Shown: positions 25,652 through 38,648, counted from the stretch's first letter. The stretch: DNA of 64,000 nt from Syngnathus acus (GCF_901709675.1 NC_051093.1:8175553-8239552); one strand, 5' to 3'. Notes: generated from the sequence alone by a model not told the origin. A program made the numbers and translations.

Positions 25652-28600
25652 TCAGTCCTTTTCTGGTGACGGCTGTCCGTTGATTTGACCAAACTCCCAG
25701 CGTTGCCAGAGATTAGACCTCTGATTTCCAGCTCTGTGTACACTCGGCACCTGTGGTGATGATTCAAGTGGTTCAAATGACTTTTTTCACCCCTAAACTA
25801 CTACACGGAGCAAAAACAAATACTGTAGTATTAGCTAATCCTTATAATCCGATGTGAGTGTTGGCATTGCAGGACAACAAACTAATCCAGAGAGTCACAG
25901 CCTGGTATTTGTAACTATTATTGTCCTTCTTACAATGATTATGTGTGGCCTCACCCTAAATTTGATCGTATCCTTAAAATGAAAAAATAAATTAGATAAA
26001 TAAATAATGCATAATGTGATTCATCTTACCTGTGTATGTTCAAATTTAAGTTGCTCTTTCTTGCTGGGTGGTGGCCAGACTCGTTCCAGTTTACCCCGAG
26101 ACCGTTGCTTTCCACCTAAAGACATGTAAAAAGGGAAATGACAATTACCGTAATTTTCGGACTATAAGTCGCACCGGAGTATAAGTCGCACCAGCCATAA
26201 AATGCCCAAAAAAGTGAAAAAAACATATATATGTATATAAGTCGCTCCTGAGTATAAGTCGCCCCCCCCACCCAAACTATGAAAAAAACCGCGACTTATA
26301 GTCCGAAAATTACGGTAAATGATTCTTTTTCTGTCAGTCTCAGAGACATTGCATTACTGTCACATGTTACTTGCTTAGCCATTTTAACCTTGATTCAACC
26401 CCACACAGTAGGCGACTAGACTCAGAAGCTAAAAATACGTACAACACACTCCCCGGACTGATTTAGCAATCCTGTTGTGTCTCTGAGCTCCCCTACAGGG
26501 CACCCGCAACACACACTACAATTAGGCTGATGAACTCGAAATAGTCTCATGGAATTTATTTCAGGGCAAAGTTCTGGTTGAAATAAAAATGTCCCTATTT
26601 TTTTAAAATGGAATACAATTTGTAATTTTAGTCATGACACAAAGTCGACTACATTAAATGATGTAGAGGGCCGTATTTGGCCCCCCGGGCCTTGAGTTTG
26701 ACACCTATGGACTAACCGCTTGTGACGGGGTCAGCACAGTCCGATCCTATTCCCTGAATAACACGCAGTGATGGGAACAGAGAAGGTCATGTATCAAAGT
26801 GCCAGACGGGCTATAAGGTCAAGATGTGTTAAGAAATGAAGCTCAAAGTGGCACCTTAATGCTTCGTTAGATAATCGTAGAAATCTGAACAATACAAAAA
26901 AAAGAATCATCTTGCCATGAAAATTAATGGATCTTCCTGCTCGACAAACTCACCTGCTATGACAGTCGAAGTACGTTTCGGCTTGTCACCTTCCTCTGTA
27001 CGATGTTGCTTCTCTCCATACAAGGAATCTCGTTGTTTCCGAAGTTCGTCTTCTCTTGCTTCAGCTTCCCGGATGTCCTCCTCAACCTTTGGCTTTAGAG
27101 CCGATGCTGGACGCAACTTGAAGAAAGGATTTTGTTGGAGCACGGGAGCTTCCCGTCCAGTCCCTTCAGATCTGTCATTTTCTACCACGGAGACATCTGA
27201 ACTGATGGAGTCCGAACTTCGGCAAAGACGTACATTTGGGTATGGCGATAATCGGGTCCGATCTCGAGATCCCGCACTCGGAATCTTGGAGCCCAGGTTT
27301 TCGGAACTTTTCTTCTTTTCCGAGAGCGAAAACATATCCAAGCTAAGCGTACGTTCGAGAACCGTAGGAGAATCGTGATTTGTCAATGATGTTGAAGCAG
27401 CTTTTCGTAATCTGGTTGGACCGTGTGTGTTATCCTGCTGGAAATCTTCAAACAGCAATTTTGTCTTTTGATGGGCCTCTTTTCTACCAAACTCTGAGAC
27501 CTCCTCCTGTCCAGTTCCAAGTCTTCTCGGACTCTCCTGACTCGGCACCTTCAACTGCCATTCATCGTCCTGATCTTGACAGATTTTGGTGGGTGCTACT
27601 TTGAACACGATATTTGTTTTAAAGGGGATTTCCAGTACATCCGGATCATCCGCCAGGTTCAGAATCCCCCCAGACCTCTGCGAGTTTTGTTTCCCTTGGG
27701 CATCCTCATGGATTTGCTTTTCCGTGGACGTTTCCGTGACGGAGAAACGGTGCCGGGCGGATCGAAGGGTACTTGAAGTGGAAATGGTTTCATTGGAACT
27801 GATTGGAGACTCACAACTGAGACTTGGGGTATCATCAGAACAATTTGCTTCTCTTGTGGGAGTACCAAAGTGCTCAAGTATCTTCTCTTGGGTTTCTCCT
27901 CTCTCAGTTCCTTCAGTCTTTTCTCTTTCCAACAGGCTTGTCTTTGTCCTGATGGTGTGAAATCTGATCTGGTCTTTTTGGTCTTGGCCTGTCTGGTCCC
28001 CTCCAATTTCCGCTTCAGCCAAAAACTTCTCCTCATGTTCCATCTCATGGCGAACCTCTTGGGACATATCTGCCTCCTGTCGTTGCTGCACTAGTTGCAA
28101 ACGCTGAAGAAGTCTTTCGCCTTGAAGAATATCTGAAGCTATTCTCCCAAATTCATCTCTAGGCTCATACTTGGCCTCTTCATTCTGTTTCTTTTCTGTC
28201 TTTAAATCACCGAGTGCTCCAGCAATCATGTTTTCCTCGTTTTGGAAGATTTTTCTAATCTTGTCGCCTTTTCTGTCCTCCATAGTTAAATCTTCTTGTT
28301 GTTGGATTTCATCTCTTACCTTGTCCACAGTGTCTGAAGATGCTAGCTTCGGAAATTCGTCTTTTGTTCCTCTTAATGGACCCCTGGGTATTTGGTCCTC
28401 AGCATTTCGAGTAAGGTCTTTCAACTCCTCAAGAATCCGTGGCGTACCTGCTGACACTTCCTCAGTGTCCCTGTGTGTTTCCATTGACTGCCTTTCACTA
28501 TGATGCCAGTGTAATCTGATGGGATTAGCTTCAGCCTCAGTGTCGTCACCTGCCTCAAACACAAGGGTCACACTGGAATTACTTGCGGCTAGGTCTTCGT

Positions 28601-28853
28601 ACCTCCCTCCCGGCAATGGTGGCCCCATGTTTGAAAGGGATTGTTGGAGTGGGATGAATTTATAATCTGCACCGTCAATGTTTATTGCATCATTTTGAGT
28701 CGAGTCAGTTGGGGGAGGGTCATTGGGGTCATTTAAGGTTTTCTCTCCAGGAGGACTAATGTTTGCTGTTTCTTTATTGTCTGCCACCATCTTGGAATCC
28801 ATCTTCCACAGGTTATCGTCATTCTGAGAGGTCATTGATGTGTTTGTTTCCAT
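25652..28853 (-). CDS. AKAP2/MISP-family actin/cortex-associated protein, three coding exons
   Basis: I join 28853-26954, 26115-26030 and 25750-25652. The lengths (1900+86+99) keep frame and give 694 aa. The splice sites are GCAG|GTGAGT, CTTTAG|GTGG, ACACAG|GTAAGA and CCACAG|GTGCC. The ATG is preceded by an in-frame TGA eight codons upstream and has the context GTCGCCATGG. The protein is acidic and largely disordered. A basic-hydrophobic helix at 233-262 (ILQGERLLQRLQLVQQRQ) resembles the LQxLQxVQxRQ stretch of MISP-type proteins. A TETSTEKQI/LEIPFK block (373-412) and NPFFKLR...EEDIREAEAREDELRKQRDSLYG (575-613) match the AKAP2 C-terminal family shared by AKAP2, MISP and MISP3. The tail LWQRWEFG is typical of the family end. 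Relatives bind actin or PKA-RII and act at the cell cortex and spindle. It lies just downstream of a paralemmin gene, like mammalian PALM2-AKAP2. AKAP2-like versus MISP3-like is not settled. Confidence 0.8.
26145..26318. mobile_element. MITE with perfect 28-bp terminal inverted repeats
   Basis: A 174-bp element has ends (26145-26172 and 26291-26318) that are exact inverse complements, beginning TTACCGTAATTTTCGGACTA. The interior repeats GTATAAGTCGC-type words. It lies in the second intron of the AKAP2/MISP-like gene, 29 bp from the 3' splice site of the 86-bp exon. A diverged relative is at 37818-38057. Confidence 0.92.
26616..26709 (-). repeat. Interspersed repeat, copy A
   Basis: About 94 bp, from CAATTTGTAATTTTAGTCAT to TTTGACACCTATG, match the reverse complement of 35174-35280 with scattered differences. 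The GGCCCGCGGGCC-like centre is shared with a fragment at 37917-37950. It lies in the second intron of the AKAP2/MISP-like gene. Confidence 0.85.
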
Positions 28854-29330
28854 GGCGACAAGCTTTTGAAAAACTCAAGGATCTTCTTGGGGTTAGAGAT
28901 ATGTGGAAAAAACTTTATTAGTACAATTTAAAAAACAAAATGTAGCAACTTAATAATAATTTGCATTGCTGTTTCAATGTTCGCATACATATTTAAAAAA
29001 ATTCAATTCTTTTTCTTTTAATCTGAGTCTATATTTACACCTGTATTGAGAAGCTTTATATTTGCGTTGAGGATTATCAACTCCAGCAACAGGACATTAA
29101 ATGAGCTTAACCTGTGTATCCCATATTCCGATAGTATTTTATTAAACTATAGATTTTCCTCTAGACTTCATTTTTATACCACTAAACATGCTGTGTCAGC
29201 ATCCTGTGATCTGACCCGATATTATGAAACAATATTTTAAATTTTGATAGCACTACAATCGTCAGGTTGCTGCCATTCTAAATTTATACAAAAGTAAGAA
29301 TAGGTTATTTTGCATTGAAGGAAAACTCAC

Positions 29331-29490
29331 CTTCTAGTGGCACTGCCGTCATCTAGCACCAACCTCAAGGGAAATGTGAATGATCCAGATGATAATGCAG
29401 GGGATCTTCTTAGCATGTTCTAATCAAGTGAGTCACGCACGATGCCGAAACAATCTCTCTCCAAGAGGCAGGACAGATTATATATATTTT
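29331..29490 (-). promoter_or_regulatory. Promoter and non-coding first exon of the AKAP2/MISP-like gene
   Basis: On the minus strand a TATA-like run (29479-29488) is followed about 45 bp later by a consensus AP-1 site TGAGTCA/TGACTCA (29429-29435). A splice donor CTAGAAG|GTGAGT follows, with the last exon base at 29331. An acceptor ACCCCAAG near 28887 would join it to the coding exon. The gene therefore has its own promoter within 0.4-0.6 kb of the upstream paralemmin stop codon. Confidence 0.5.
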
Positions 29491-29736
29491 TTTATGTTCT
29501 CTACTTTTACAATATTTGTGTTTATCTACCATAGATAAATGCAAATATACACAAATGGGTACAATAAAGAAAACCTGAACAAGAAATAATAGTATTTCAC
29601 ATAACTAATATATTTGCAGTACAAATAACTGTCAAATCCGTGTTTCCTTTTTTTCCTCCTTGCTCCACAACGGAAAACATTTCTTTGCTTACGAAGAATT
29701 GAGGACTTTGCAACATATGTTGATTTGTCTGCCTTT

Positions 29737-29753
29737 CTCCTCTAGGGGGCGAA
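29737..29753 (+). promoter_or_regulatory. CTCF-like motif, plus orientation
   Basis: CTCCTCTAGGGGGCGAA matches the YAGGGGGCG core. It sits between the paralemmin stop and the AKAP2/MISP-like promoter. Confidence 0.4.
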
Positions 29754-29890
29754 AGTGCTTTTTATAGAGAGCTCCTTGCAGCATTAGAACGCTCAGAGTC
29801 AGATGGAGGGAACAGATGGGCAGAAAAGTCCATTGAATGTCAATTGAGATAACAGGAAAAAAAATACGTGTGATCAAATGAGCTCACGTC

Positions 29891-31240
29891 TTACATGACG
29901 GAGCAACACTGACAGCTCTTGTGCTTGGAGGGGCCTTTTCGCCCTTCAACGTTGGGTGAAGATGATTCCTTCGTAGCATTATCTTCCTGGATTTGAGACC
30001 TTTGATCTTTTTCCTTCAGGGGAACGTCCTGATACATTTCATTTTCTTTTCCCGTCTCCTTATCGGTAACACTGTGTTCTTCTCCGTCCTCCGCGATGAT
30101 CACTCTCTCAGCTATGAGCATGTCCGGGTTTTCTTGGGTTGTGGTTGAATCGGTGTAGCCCAGGAACACAAGGGTGACTGGACTTTCCTCCAAGTCGCAA
30201 TCCTCCATGGTCACCTCGTTTCCTGTTGCGTCGCTAACCACCATCACATTTGGATTTTCCTCAAATGTCATACTTGGACCGCTGACCTCTGTTGTCATTT
30301 TATCTTCAGGCCTTTGAGGACTGTCGAACTTCACGCGCTTCTCTTTTGACTCTTGATTGACAGGCACCTGTATTTGTTTGACTGGAATCCCGTTGGCTTC
30401 TGCATTCGTGACAGTGACTTCATCTAGCATCACTTGCATCCCAACACCGTCGACAATACTCAAAATCTGCCCGAGCTCTTCGGTTGAGGGATTACAGCCT
30501 GACCCACCGACAGCATGGATGCTTTTCCGACCGTCGTCAAAGACGGCGCTGGTTAGTGGACCACTGGCTGGTGTAGACATGGGGGACACAGATTTAACAA
30601 CTGTGGCTCCTGTCTTGGGGTCCCGTTCCACTTGGACTGTTAGCATTCCCAAAACTGCAATACCAGAGAGAAAGATTGTATTGCGCAATTGTATAATCAA
30701 AAGTGGTAGAATAAGTGGGGGAAAAAAAATAATACTAATTTGCATGCTTCTTTGGGCTGGGTGTGATTAAAAGGTTAAGGTGTCCTAGTTCACAGAGCTT
30801 TTGTGTAATGGTGGCTGTCACAATATTCAGTACAGTGTAGAACACTATGCAAAAAGTAGTTGTTTATTCTTTAAAGCACCACATCAGAACACCAAAACAA
30901 TGAATAAAGCAGCTAAAAGTAGGCCAAATATAACAGCGCCATTGGTCCGACCATTTTCTTCATTCTCATTAAGTCGTACCCTGAAGGCTTCTCTTTAAAA
31001 GCATTAAATATAGGAAACATGGTTGAATTATAATAACATATATCTTTTTTCTATTTTGCTACAATTGAGGATGAATCAAGTCATCATCTCCAGCATGTTG
31101 AATCATTTTAAATAAATAAGTAATCTCCAGCATGTTGAATAATTTTAAATAAATAAATAAATAGTCTTACCTGAGCGGCCAGCCTCGCCACTTTCTCGAA
31201 ATGTCCTTTGTGCCATGTGTAGGTATGACTTCTTTGTATA
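29891..31240 (-). CDS. Paralemmin-family lipid-anchored protein, C-terminal exons
   Basis: Two exons are visible: 31240-31171 (70 bp) and 30654-29891 (764 bp), joined in frame (TTTCAG|TATAC, CTCAG|GTAAGA, TTGCAG|TTTTGG). They encode 277 residues to a TAA stop. Paralemmin hallmarks are the V-V-DPKTGATVVKS segment (cf. VEKDKVTGETRVLSS), an HAVGG...STEELGQIL stretch (cf. HAVDG...SSEVDELI), ESPVTLVFLGYTD (cf. PVTMIFMGYQN), IAERVIIAEDGEEH (cf. ITAELVVIEDA), and a C-terminal basic-Cys tail KHKSCQCCSVM. The CSVM box should be prenylated and the preceding cysteines palmitoylated, anchoring the protein to the plasma membrane. The usual N-terminal coiled-coil exons were not found, so the gene is probably incomplete here. 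Alternatively translation starts at the ATG at 31216 (269 aa). The CQCC tail is nearest PALM3 from memory; PALM1/2 are not excluded. Confidence 0.8.
31085..31160. repeat. 38-bp tandem duplication
   Basis: ATCTCCAGCATGTTGAAT plus an AT-rich tail occurs at 31085 and again at 31123 with one or two changes. It lies in the intron just downstream (minus sense) of the 70-bp paralemmin exon. Confidence 0.8.
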
Positions 31241-32117
31241 CTGAAACCAAGAAGACATTCTTTATCATTTAGACCCATTAAAAGTGTGAATTTTATTTCT
31301 TTAGTATAGACTCCCATATTATTTTCCAATACATAATTCATAATTTCATCATTAAAATGAAGTATAAAATGTTTTGGGATTTGGGGCTCGAAGCAAATCC
31401 ACTAATGAAATTCTTAAATGGCCTACTGCCACGCAGAGGGAGAATATATAAGTGATCCCACCCCAATTGAAATCCAACTGCTTCTTAGCTGTGACTCCAT
31501 TCTGTCACCTTCATTTAAATTTACATTCATCAGGGAAAGTTATGGGAAACTATTATCAGCCAGGAAATAATAGTAGCACGGCTATTTATGAAGAGTCACG
31601 GAGGATTGACTTTTTTTTTTTTTGCCCGTACAAAAACAAAAAAGAGTGTTTCATTTTTAAAACTCAACAAATACTGTAAATACATCTAAGCCATCAGCTA
31701 TGTGCACATGTAGCACATTAGTGCGACATGCCATCAACTAAATATAACTTGGGACTAAACAGGGGTCTTAATGGAGTTCCAAAAGCCCCACCCAGGACAC
31801 TTGAGTAAGGTGTTGACTAACAGGCAAGCTTGGTGAAAGTTTTCAGATATGACATGGCATGTGGAGGGTGGGATGCAACTTTATCTGGAATCATGTGAAG
31901 ATGAGGAAAAACAAACTTGAAATCCAATACCACATCAATACAATTACTACAGCATTAATTCAGTGTATTGACTGTATATTCAAAATACAAATGACAGGTA
32001 TTCCAAAATCCTGCCAATTTATCCAGCTTGTAAAATAAAATGACTTTAGTGGCCATAATATTACATTCCACAAAATATCTTTGGAATCTGCTGAGGTGTG
32101 TCACTGAGAAAACTTTG

Positions 32118-32135
32118 CAGTTCGAATTCGAACTG
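32118..32135. repeat. Perfect 18-bp palindrome
   Basis: CAGTTCGAATTCGAACTG is identical to its own reverse complement. Function is unknown. It may be a chance palindrome or a dimeric binding site. Confidence 0.9.
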
Positions 32136-34018
32136 TCCTAAATTACTTTTGGGATGAACATCACATCTCCAACAAGAAGCAATGACAGTTACATGTACTT
32201 GCAAACATCATTTTAGACCTTACTTCAATATATTACACACACTAAGAATGACTTGACATTTGATCAAAACTATTTCAAGTCAATTTACATACTTTTTATG
32301 CAAACTTATGACTTACCCATCAGCAAATCTTCCAAGTGGCTACTCAGAAGAAAAATATGTAAGATCCCACAAGTTGAATGTATCTATGAGACGGTTGTCA
32401 TGATGGCCGTTGAGTCTTACTACGGGACCACCCCTTGACGACTTCTTTTGCACGAGGTGAAGCCGAAGGGGGTTGGGGGGATATTTTTACGAGACACAAA
32501 CTGACGGGCAGATATAGCTGGCACAGTGCAGGGATGCCGATGGAAATAGTTCAATGACATAGCATGCATGCTGACACTCTATCTGCACTGATAAGATAAA
32601 CTGTAAACATGCTGCATTTTTTATTTTTTTCTTCCCCCCCAAAGTGACTCACTGCTGTTTGGACTTTTACCATGGCTAGTTTTACATCAAGAAGTCAAGC
32701 AGGGTCCAAGCAGGCCCTGAAAACCTTTCACAGAGCACTGATTATTAAACTTCATCTTGGCATATTCACTTGAGGCAGCACGGATCAAATGAGTCCAGTC
32801 GATTGAAGTGACATCCCAAAATGTTTGTACGCTCCACTTCTTTTGACATGAGGTGAAATTTGACATTGGGTGAGGCATACTCAAGTCGACTTCAAAGATG
32901 GAAAAGGGAGCTTTGTGAGGATGTTATTCACTTTTTTTCTTCATTATATTTCAGTGTTCTTGACTGTCGGAGAAGCTCAGCGCTAAATATGATGGAACTT
33001 TTGCTACCGCTTTGAGTACTGTAGAGGGCTCAGCGATTTGTTTACGGAGTGATACTGCAGGGGCATTCTATTGTTAGTTTGTTGGCAGGCAGCAGAAGAA
33101 CAAACAGCCGCATCTTGTGGCTCGTGGTTGTTTTGTCGGTATGAATTGATTTAGGAAATTTATAGCTCAGCACATGTCTTTGCAAAGAAAATGTTTATAT
33201 CAGCATCTTTCTGGTCTAATTCATTTGGAAATATTACCAAATTAATTATTCATATTCATTATTTAGGTGGTCAGTGAGCTGACAATATTTTGGTTTTCAA
33301 ATTGTATGTCTTTTGAAGTTTCTGACTTTATAGGAAAAATTGATTTTGCAACACTACCTTATGATAGAGAATTAAAAAAACACACAAAAATAGCTAATAA
33401 TTAAGTTGTACGTCCATTTTCTTAAAAGAAACAACCTTATTTTATTCCTTATTATTATCATTTTTATTTTTCTATTATTTATTTTCTTATATCTTATTTT
33501 AAACCTCATTTTACTGGGTTTAAAAATGTTGTTTCTGTGCTTCTGGTGTGAAGCTGTAGATAGAAACACAGTACATTCCTTACATGTATAACTTGCACCC
33601 TGAACCTCCTTCATGCTGTCATCCAGGCAATAAAATGTCGGCCCACTTTAGCTGCACCTGTTTTCACAGTGGTGGCCCCGAACTTTGTCAGATGTTTTCA
33701 GGCTGTAGACGTGGACTTGCCAGGTATGAATAGCGAAGCATGAAAACGATTTCTACTTCATTAGTTCATTTCAATGTAAAAAAAAAAAAAGAGACAAGAT
33801 GTCCACGTTAAACAATTTTTCCCATTTCCATGAGAAAGAACAGAATTAATTGCATAAAAAAAAAAAATACATGAAGGACGACATTGGAAATGCTTGTGAT
33901 GTACCACTGGGATTCTTTACTGTTTGAAAATGATGAATACACTTATTAAGAAGGTCACTGACAACCCAGAAGGGAACTGCTATCTTCCCATTGCAGCCAC
34001 TGCCACACATACATACCA

Positions 34019-34044
34019 ACACACACACACACACACACACACAC
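34019..34044. repeat. CA microsatellite
   Basis: An uninterrupted AC dinucleotide run of 13 units in non-coding DNA. Confidence 0.95.
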
Positions 34045-35173
34045 TTATATACTACCCCAGAGTGAATGCGATTATGATACAGTATGCCGCCTGGGGCTTA
34101 ATGAGATGAGAAATGTTGATGTTCTTTTCGCACATCCCTATTCCTATAATGCCTGTAGAAGCAGGCTTAAATGAAGGATGTTAGAAAAACCATCATGGAC
34201 GTGCGACTCGGAGACACGTTTCTAGATAAATGGCCTGCTGTGAAAAAGAGCACTTGAAGTAATTCTACTAAATTGAATTTCATTGGGATTTACTTTCCAT
34301 GATGAGGACGCCCACGTTACATTATTACTGGAAGTTGATGTTTTTTTCTTCTTCATCCTGCAGCACACAGATTGTGAGGCACAGTTTGTGCGCGTTTGTG
34401 TGTCTGTGCCAAGGCCTGTGTAACTTTATCATTGAGTCAAATCAGCATCAAATGTTGGCTGCTGCAGATGGCTGCTATGTGCTTCCTCGCCTCGTTTGTC
34501 ACAGCAGCTCTGTCAAACACTTGTTAATTAGAAGGAGGCGATGACTCGCTAAGTCTTTAACTCTTTCAAGCTTCTCTTTTAATATTTTGATTATTTATTG
34601 TAAGACTCCTATATGGCTCCTCTCCAGGTGCTGTAGCTTTATCACAGTGTAGGCACTGATTGCATATTTAATATTTGAGCGAGTGGACAATGTATCCATA
34701 AATGTGGATTTACGGGCCCCACATTGGCTATGTTGTTGCGAGACTCACTCTCATAAACGCTCGTCTTACCCTCGGACGGAGTAATGAATCTGTACTTTGT
34801 AGCTTCATACATTATGCAGAGGGAAATCAAATATAAATAAAATAAAATAGCTTGGATCATTGTCACAGCCTCATTTCAGAAAAATACCCCTCCCAACATA
34901 TTTAGCTACTCTTTGTGAATCTCGTAATGACCCTAAATTTCTACTCGCGCCATTTCCGTTCGGCCCCGTGGCGTTTACTTTTCTCTGGCCAGATTGAGTC
35001 ATCATTACGCTTTGCCGTCTTGGGCCTATTTTTAACCACTTGAACTTTAACAGGGACAATGGTGTCCACAACGTTTGGATCAAACAGAGGTCAACAAATA
35101 ACCAACATTAAGACATGAGGCCTTTTCAAACCTAATCATCGCTATAAACAGTATACCTGCGCTGTCATTAAGT

Positions 35174-35280
35174 ATAGGTGTCAAACCTAAGGCCCGCGGG
35201 CCAGATACGGCCCACCAAATCATTTTATGTGGCCCGCAATTTTGCATCAACTTTGTGTCATGACTAAAATTACAAATTGT
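35174..35280 (+). repeat. Interspersed repeat, copy B
   Basis: The segment from ATAGGTGTCAAACC to ACAAATTGT is an inverted-orientation relative of 26616-26709. It contains the GGCCCGCGGGCC palindrome and a second GGCCCGC arm. The family is a dispersed fish repeat by its multi-copy presence here; its class is not determined. Confidence 0.85.
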
Positions 35281-37817
35281 CTTCACTTTTTTAAAAAGAG
35301 ATATAGCTAGCAATTTTTTTTTCCATGCAGGTTTGTTAATCGTCACAATCATCCATCAAATTGAGCCTCACTGTCACAAGCCCAAATGTTCCTATGAAGT
35401 TGAATCTATTAACATTTCATTATCAAGTGAGTGCTGCTCCGCACTCATGTTCGCTGCTTCGGGACCCCATCTGGTGTGTTCACAATAACATGCATCATTT
35501 CCCTCCGCCTGAAGGCTTTATTGCAGGCCGACACGAGCGAGGAGAAACTTCACTGGATCCCTGTGTAAATGGTGAAGTGATATTTGCAAACTGTGGCTCA
35601 GGAAAAAAAATCATATGAGATGGAATTCATTTTCCAATCACTGTGAAAGAGAGGTGCACCTGCTCCACATCCCTTTTTCCCCCCATTTTGACATTTGGAC
35701 TAGCTCACCCACATCTGTCTTGGGGACATTTCATCACTGCATGCACACATAAAAAAACTGCGGGAAACCAGATTGGAATAGCATTTTATCTAGTTTTTTT
35801 TTTTTTTTAAATGACTAAAGTATTTAGTTAAATTTACAGTAATTTACACAGACAAACAATAAAATATAAATACTGAATACAAATAAATAGTCCCGCTATG
35901 ATGCATCAATAACTATTCAACCGATAATAAATAGTAAAATATGCACAAAACTAGATTGAAAAACACGTTGCCGGCTGTTCACGAACAAAAAAACCACCCT
36001 TTTTGTGGCAAAGAAATCAAATGCAAATAATTCATGAAAAGAAATCTATGCACATGATTTATAATAGACTCAAGGTTGACTGGGATGGGTCCGAAAAACA
36101 GACAAAGGATTGTGTAGGAATGTCTTTCTTTTGTTGTGAAGCTGATTAATGAATTGGTGTTGCAGACCACAGCTGGAACCTTCTGGCTAGGAACGATTGA
36201 AGGTGGAGGTGGTGTGTGTGTGTGTGTGTGTGTGGGGGGGTTATGTGATGGGCTTCAAATTGCAAATTACAATTGGGCGCTGATGTGGTCTCTTGGGATT
36301 GCTCACGTATGTTCTCTCCCCTAAGGAATGTTTTTGTGTAGTTTTAAGTTTGCTGGCTTTGTGGAATTTTTTATTTTATTTTTTTAGTTCATGCTTCCAC
36401 ATTTAAATTAAAATGGTGAATGCCCAAGTGTAAATTTCGGATTGTTGTCTCTACTGTCGATTTATCATGTCGACCCAAATCTTGCACGAGTGCCCATCTA
36501 ATGTTGCGCTGACACTAAATCGATGATGTGAATAATTTAAACGAGACATGTTCAGTGGTGGTAATTTTGCCGTGAATGCTTTTATTTGTGCATACATTGC
36601 ATTTAACTGACTCTTATTGGATTTGTGGTTGTGCACAGATGAGCACGTCTCTTCATATTCATTCCAGTCGGTTTATTTATTTTTGTTTACTTTTTATTAC
36701 TGCATTCAAAACTTTCATTTCTAAGATATAATATATAATATATCATATTCCCATCTCTGGCTTTTCACATCACACCCATTGCCATCCTATAAGAATAATG
36801 TAAGGATCCAAGTGGGGGGATGGATCGAGGAATACAGCAGAATAAATGACCTGAAGAAGAGGGGACCCATGGGACAGCCATCCTAGATGCAGTAAACTAC
36901 ACATCAGGCAGATTTTTCATTTCCACGATGCTGCAGTCATATATCTCATCTACCTTCATGACAAAGTGACCCATATTAGCCAACCAACACTACCCACTCC
37001 GCAGTGGAGGAGGGGAAGTCATTTAACCGTAATGGCCAAAACCAGTAAATCAATCGGTAATTTTACAATTCCTACAGAACACCGGTATTGAATGTTGTAG
37101 CAGTACATTTGACTAACTTTCAATGCAGGCAGCAACGATTCAAATCACATTCAGCATCATCAGGCCCCATTTATTGTCTTTTTTTGTTGAGTAATCACTA
37201 AACATTCCGACATTTTTATATTCCACACAATCAATGCTATTGTTTCCACATGCACACGTAACTAATAATACAACACATTATGGCTTCCATTGTTTATTTT
37301 ATGAAGTTCATTAGGACGCTTAGGAACGCTATTGTGTAAAACAATGGCTATGCTGCAACTCAGCATAATAGTGTTGTGGATGGTAAACATATGTTGCCTT
37401 ACAAATATAAAGTATCCTTTCTTAAATTATAAATTGGTCTTTACTGCTCTCCCTTAATGTTTCATCCAATATAATGTTGCTTGGCTAGTGGCTATTATTG
37501 TCTCTGAGTTAATGTAATATTTATGATAGCAAGGCAGGAGCTAGCAACATAGAGGAGAGTAGACACACTTGAGGTTAACCTCGTGATTCATTTAGTGTAC
37601 CCTAGAGTGTCGCTGATGGCGACTTCACCTGGACTGCAGCTAATGTGACTGTGAAAGATTGCAAGTAACCCATCAAAGTTTCCCCTGCAAACCGGGATCG
37701 GATGTGACCTAGTATTTTTTCTAGATTGGCTTCAATTTCCACAAATGGTGCATATGATGGATGAATGTTAAAGTTGTAGTTTACATATTCTCAGATTCTG
37801 ATATTCACATTAGGCTA

Positions 37818-38057
37818 TTACCGTATTTTCCGCACTATAAGGCGCACCGGATTATAAGGCGCACCTTCAATGAATGGCCCATTTTAAAACTTTGTCCATA
37901 TATAAGATATATACATTTGGCCCGCGGGCCGGACCTTGGACACGCCTGCTGTAGTGGCTCAATATTGGTCCATATATAAGGCGCACCTGATTGGCTGTCG
38001 GCTTTTGAGAAAATTTGAGGTTTTTAGGTGCGCTTTATAGTGCGGAAAATACGGTAA
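37818..38057. mobile_element. MITE related to 26145-26318, with an embedded repeat fragment
   Basis: The ends are TTACCGTATTTTCCGCACTA and its near-exact inverse, followed by TAAGGCGCACC words. The interior is interrupted at about 37915-37960 by a GGCCCGCGGGCC-containing fragment of the dispersed repeat seen at 26.6 and 35.2 kb. A TCCATATATAAG word stands on each side of the fragment. Confidence 0.85.
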
Positions 38058-38455
38058 TTATTTATTAGAACCATTCTTTTTGATGTCCTTTCCCCTTCTT
38101 AGCCGTTCTGACGAGAAGGAGCGGATTGATAGCCACGTATCATTAACCCACATCCAGCATGAGCTTGGCTAGAGACACAAACCCCTATAAAAAAAAAAAA
38201 AAAATCTTTTTAAAGCTTTCCACCTCCTCTCTAATGTGCACCATCCCCTCCTACTTTGCACAAATGTTTGAGGGCAGGTTCCCGTCCTCTTGGTTTCTCA
38301 CGACATTCACTAAGAGGCAGAGGAAAGAAAGTAAGAGCGATGAGAGGAGGACAGGAAAGGTAGAGGGAGGGCGGAGAGGTGGACAGTGGAAGACAAGAGG
38401 AGTAGAGAGGGAACACAAGCTCTGAATACAAATGAGCTGACACATATAGTGCATT

Positions 38456-38648
<193 letters not shown>

